Shown here: piece by piece, positions 5,414-6,168 of the stretch
How positions within the stretch are numbered: position 1 is the first letter of the stretch
Layout of the letters: every line of letters starts with the position of its first letter
DNA from: Candidatus Solincola tengchongensis
GTDB lineage: Bacteria; Actinomycetota; Geothermincolia; Geothermincolales; RBG-13-55-18
Assembly: GCA_015711895.1 (NCBI GenBank)
Contig: MU158627.1
Span: forward strand, 14,218 to 20,385
Reading direction: 5' to 3'
Length of the DNA: 6,168 bases
The notes under the pieces: generated by a model
What the model was told of the DNA's origin: nothing
The model's input: the letters and a program-made list of their open reading frames with translations, nothing else
The model's database searches: none
Made by a program: the position numbers and the translations under genes

Positions 5414-6168
5414 ATGGCCGGCAAGGACTCGGAGGGGAAGGTCGCCCGGAGGGAATGGCCGGTGGCGCTGACCGTCGCCGGCTCCGATTCCGGAGGTGGG
5501 GCCGGCGTGCAGGCCGACCTCAAGACCTTCTATGCCTTGGGCGTGCACGGGACGTGCGCCATCACCAGCGTCACCTCCCAGAACACCTCGGGAGTGCTCT
5601 CCCGCTTCGACCTGCCGGCTGATGTGGTGGTCTCGCAAGTGGAGGCGGTGGTCTCCGACCTGAGGCCGGCGGCGGTGAAGACGGGCATGCTGGCCACGGC
5701 GGAGGTGGTCCGCGCGGTGGCCGGGCTGGCGGAGAGCATGGGATGGAAAAAGATGGTTATCGACCCCGTGGTGATGTCCACCAGCGGCGCCCCTCTCCTG
5801 GAGGACCTCGGGATGGAAGCGCTGCTCGAGGAGCTCCTTCCCCACGCGCTGGTCTTCACCCCCAACCTGGGGGAGGCCTCCCTCCTCACCGGGCAGGAGG
5901 TCGCGGACGCCGCGGGGATGAGGAAGGCGGCGCGCCTCCTGTATTCCATGGGAGCGCGCACGGTGGTGGTGAAAGGGGGCCATCTGGGCGGGGAGGAGGC
6001 TCTGGACGTTTTCTACGATGGAAGGGATTACCATGAGATGAGAGCGCCGAGGGTGAGGACCGCCGACGACCACGGCACGGGATGCGTCTTTTCCGCTGCC
6101 GTGGCCGCCTACCTGGCTCTGGGATGGGAACCCCTGGAAGCGGTGCGGGGGGCCAAGGATTTCGTCAC
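5414..6168 (+). CDS. thiD: HMP / HMP-phosphate kinase ThiD, 3' end cut by window edge
   Basis: ThiD phosphorylates hydroxymethylpyrimidine and then HMP phosphate to HMP-PP, the pyrimidine substrate of ThiE. The frame starts at the ATG at 5414, one base after the thiL stop, with GGGAGG (5402-5407) as ribosome binding site inside thiL. It stays open for 251 codons to the window edge. Ribokinase-fold motifs are VAGSDSGGGAGVQADLKTF (21-39), ITSVTSQNT (50-58), VKTGML (88-93), VIDPVVMSTSG (115-125), TPNLGEA (149-155), VVVKGGHL (184-191) and DDHGTGC (218-224), with the GTGC anion-hole/catalytic Cys at 224. ThiD proteins are usually about 260-270 residues, so only a short tail should be missing. A C-terminal fusion (for example to a ThiN or TenA domain) cannot be excluded. 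Confidence 0.96.
   Translation, partial: MAGKDSEGKVARREWPVALTVAGSDSGGGAGVQADLKTFYALGVHGTCAITSVTSQNTSGVLSRFDLPADVVVSQVEAVVSDLRPAAVKTGMLATAEVVRAVAGLAESMGWKKMVIDPVVMSTSGAPLLEDLGMEALLEELLPHALVFTPNLGEASLLTGQEVADAAGMRKAARLLYSMGARTVVVKGGHLGGEEALDVFYDGRDYHEMRAPRVRTADDHGTGCVFSAAVAAYLALGWEPLEAVRGAKDFV

Noticed and set aside
1..6168. CRISPR array, insertion sequence, tRNA or rRNA
   Set aside because: I saw no regularly spaced identical repeats, no transposase motifs or terminal inverted repeats, and no tRNA or rRNA signature sequences.

Overview
The window is a GC-rich stretch carrying a thiamine (vitamin B1) biosynthesis cluster, with all recognised genes on the + strand: TPP riboswitch, thi4 (thiazole), thiE (coupling), thiC (pyrimidine), thiL (TMP kinase) and thiD (HMP/HMP-P kinase, running off the right edge). 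Together these supply both halves of thiamine, join them and make the cofactor TPP. ThiC and ThiD give HMP-PP, Thi4 gives the thiazole, ThiE joins them to thiamine phosphate, and ThiL phosphorylates that to TPP. No thiG/thiS/thiF/thiH is present. The thiazole branch is a single Thi4 enzyme of the archaeal/anaerobe type, with His instead of the sulfur-donating Cys, which suggests free sulfide as sulfur source and an anoxic or sulfidic, possibly hot, habitat.

Layout: 1-217 has no supported gene and is relatively AT-rich from about 100, as expected for a promoter region. 218-298 is a near-consensus TPP aptamer. A terminator-like hairpin at 324-350 may be its expression platform. A densely paired, A-rich-looped stretch at about 431-615 looks like an independent structured RNA inside the leader. 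thi4 starts at 678 and is complete in content but has a one-base frameshift near 1268. thiE (1591-2253) and thiC (2519-3829) follow, separated by 120-265 base spacers full of stem-loops. After thiC comes a 602-base spacer without a credible gene. It contains a 9-bp stem-loop and a terminator-like hairpin with a T-rich tail, so thiL-thiD may be a separate transcription unit. thiL and thiD are one base apart and likely translationally coupled.

Organism: I infer an anaerobic, perhaps thermophilic bacterium of high GC, possibly a deep actinobacterial or clostridial-type lineage. The grounds are strong Shine-Dalgarno sites, a TPP riboswitch, ThiE rather than ThiN, archaeal-type Thi4, the short ThiC form, and frequent AGG (Arg) and ATA (Ile) codons despite high GC. 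The assignment below domain level is weak.

The points most worth a second look are the candidate structured RNA between riboswitch and thi4, the thi4 frameshift, and the unusually long structured spacers within a pathway operon.
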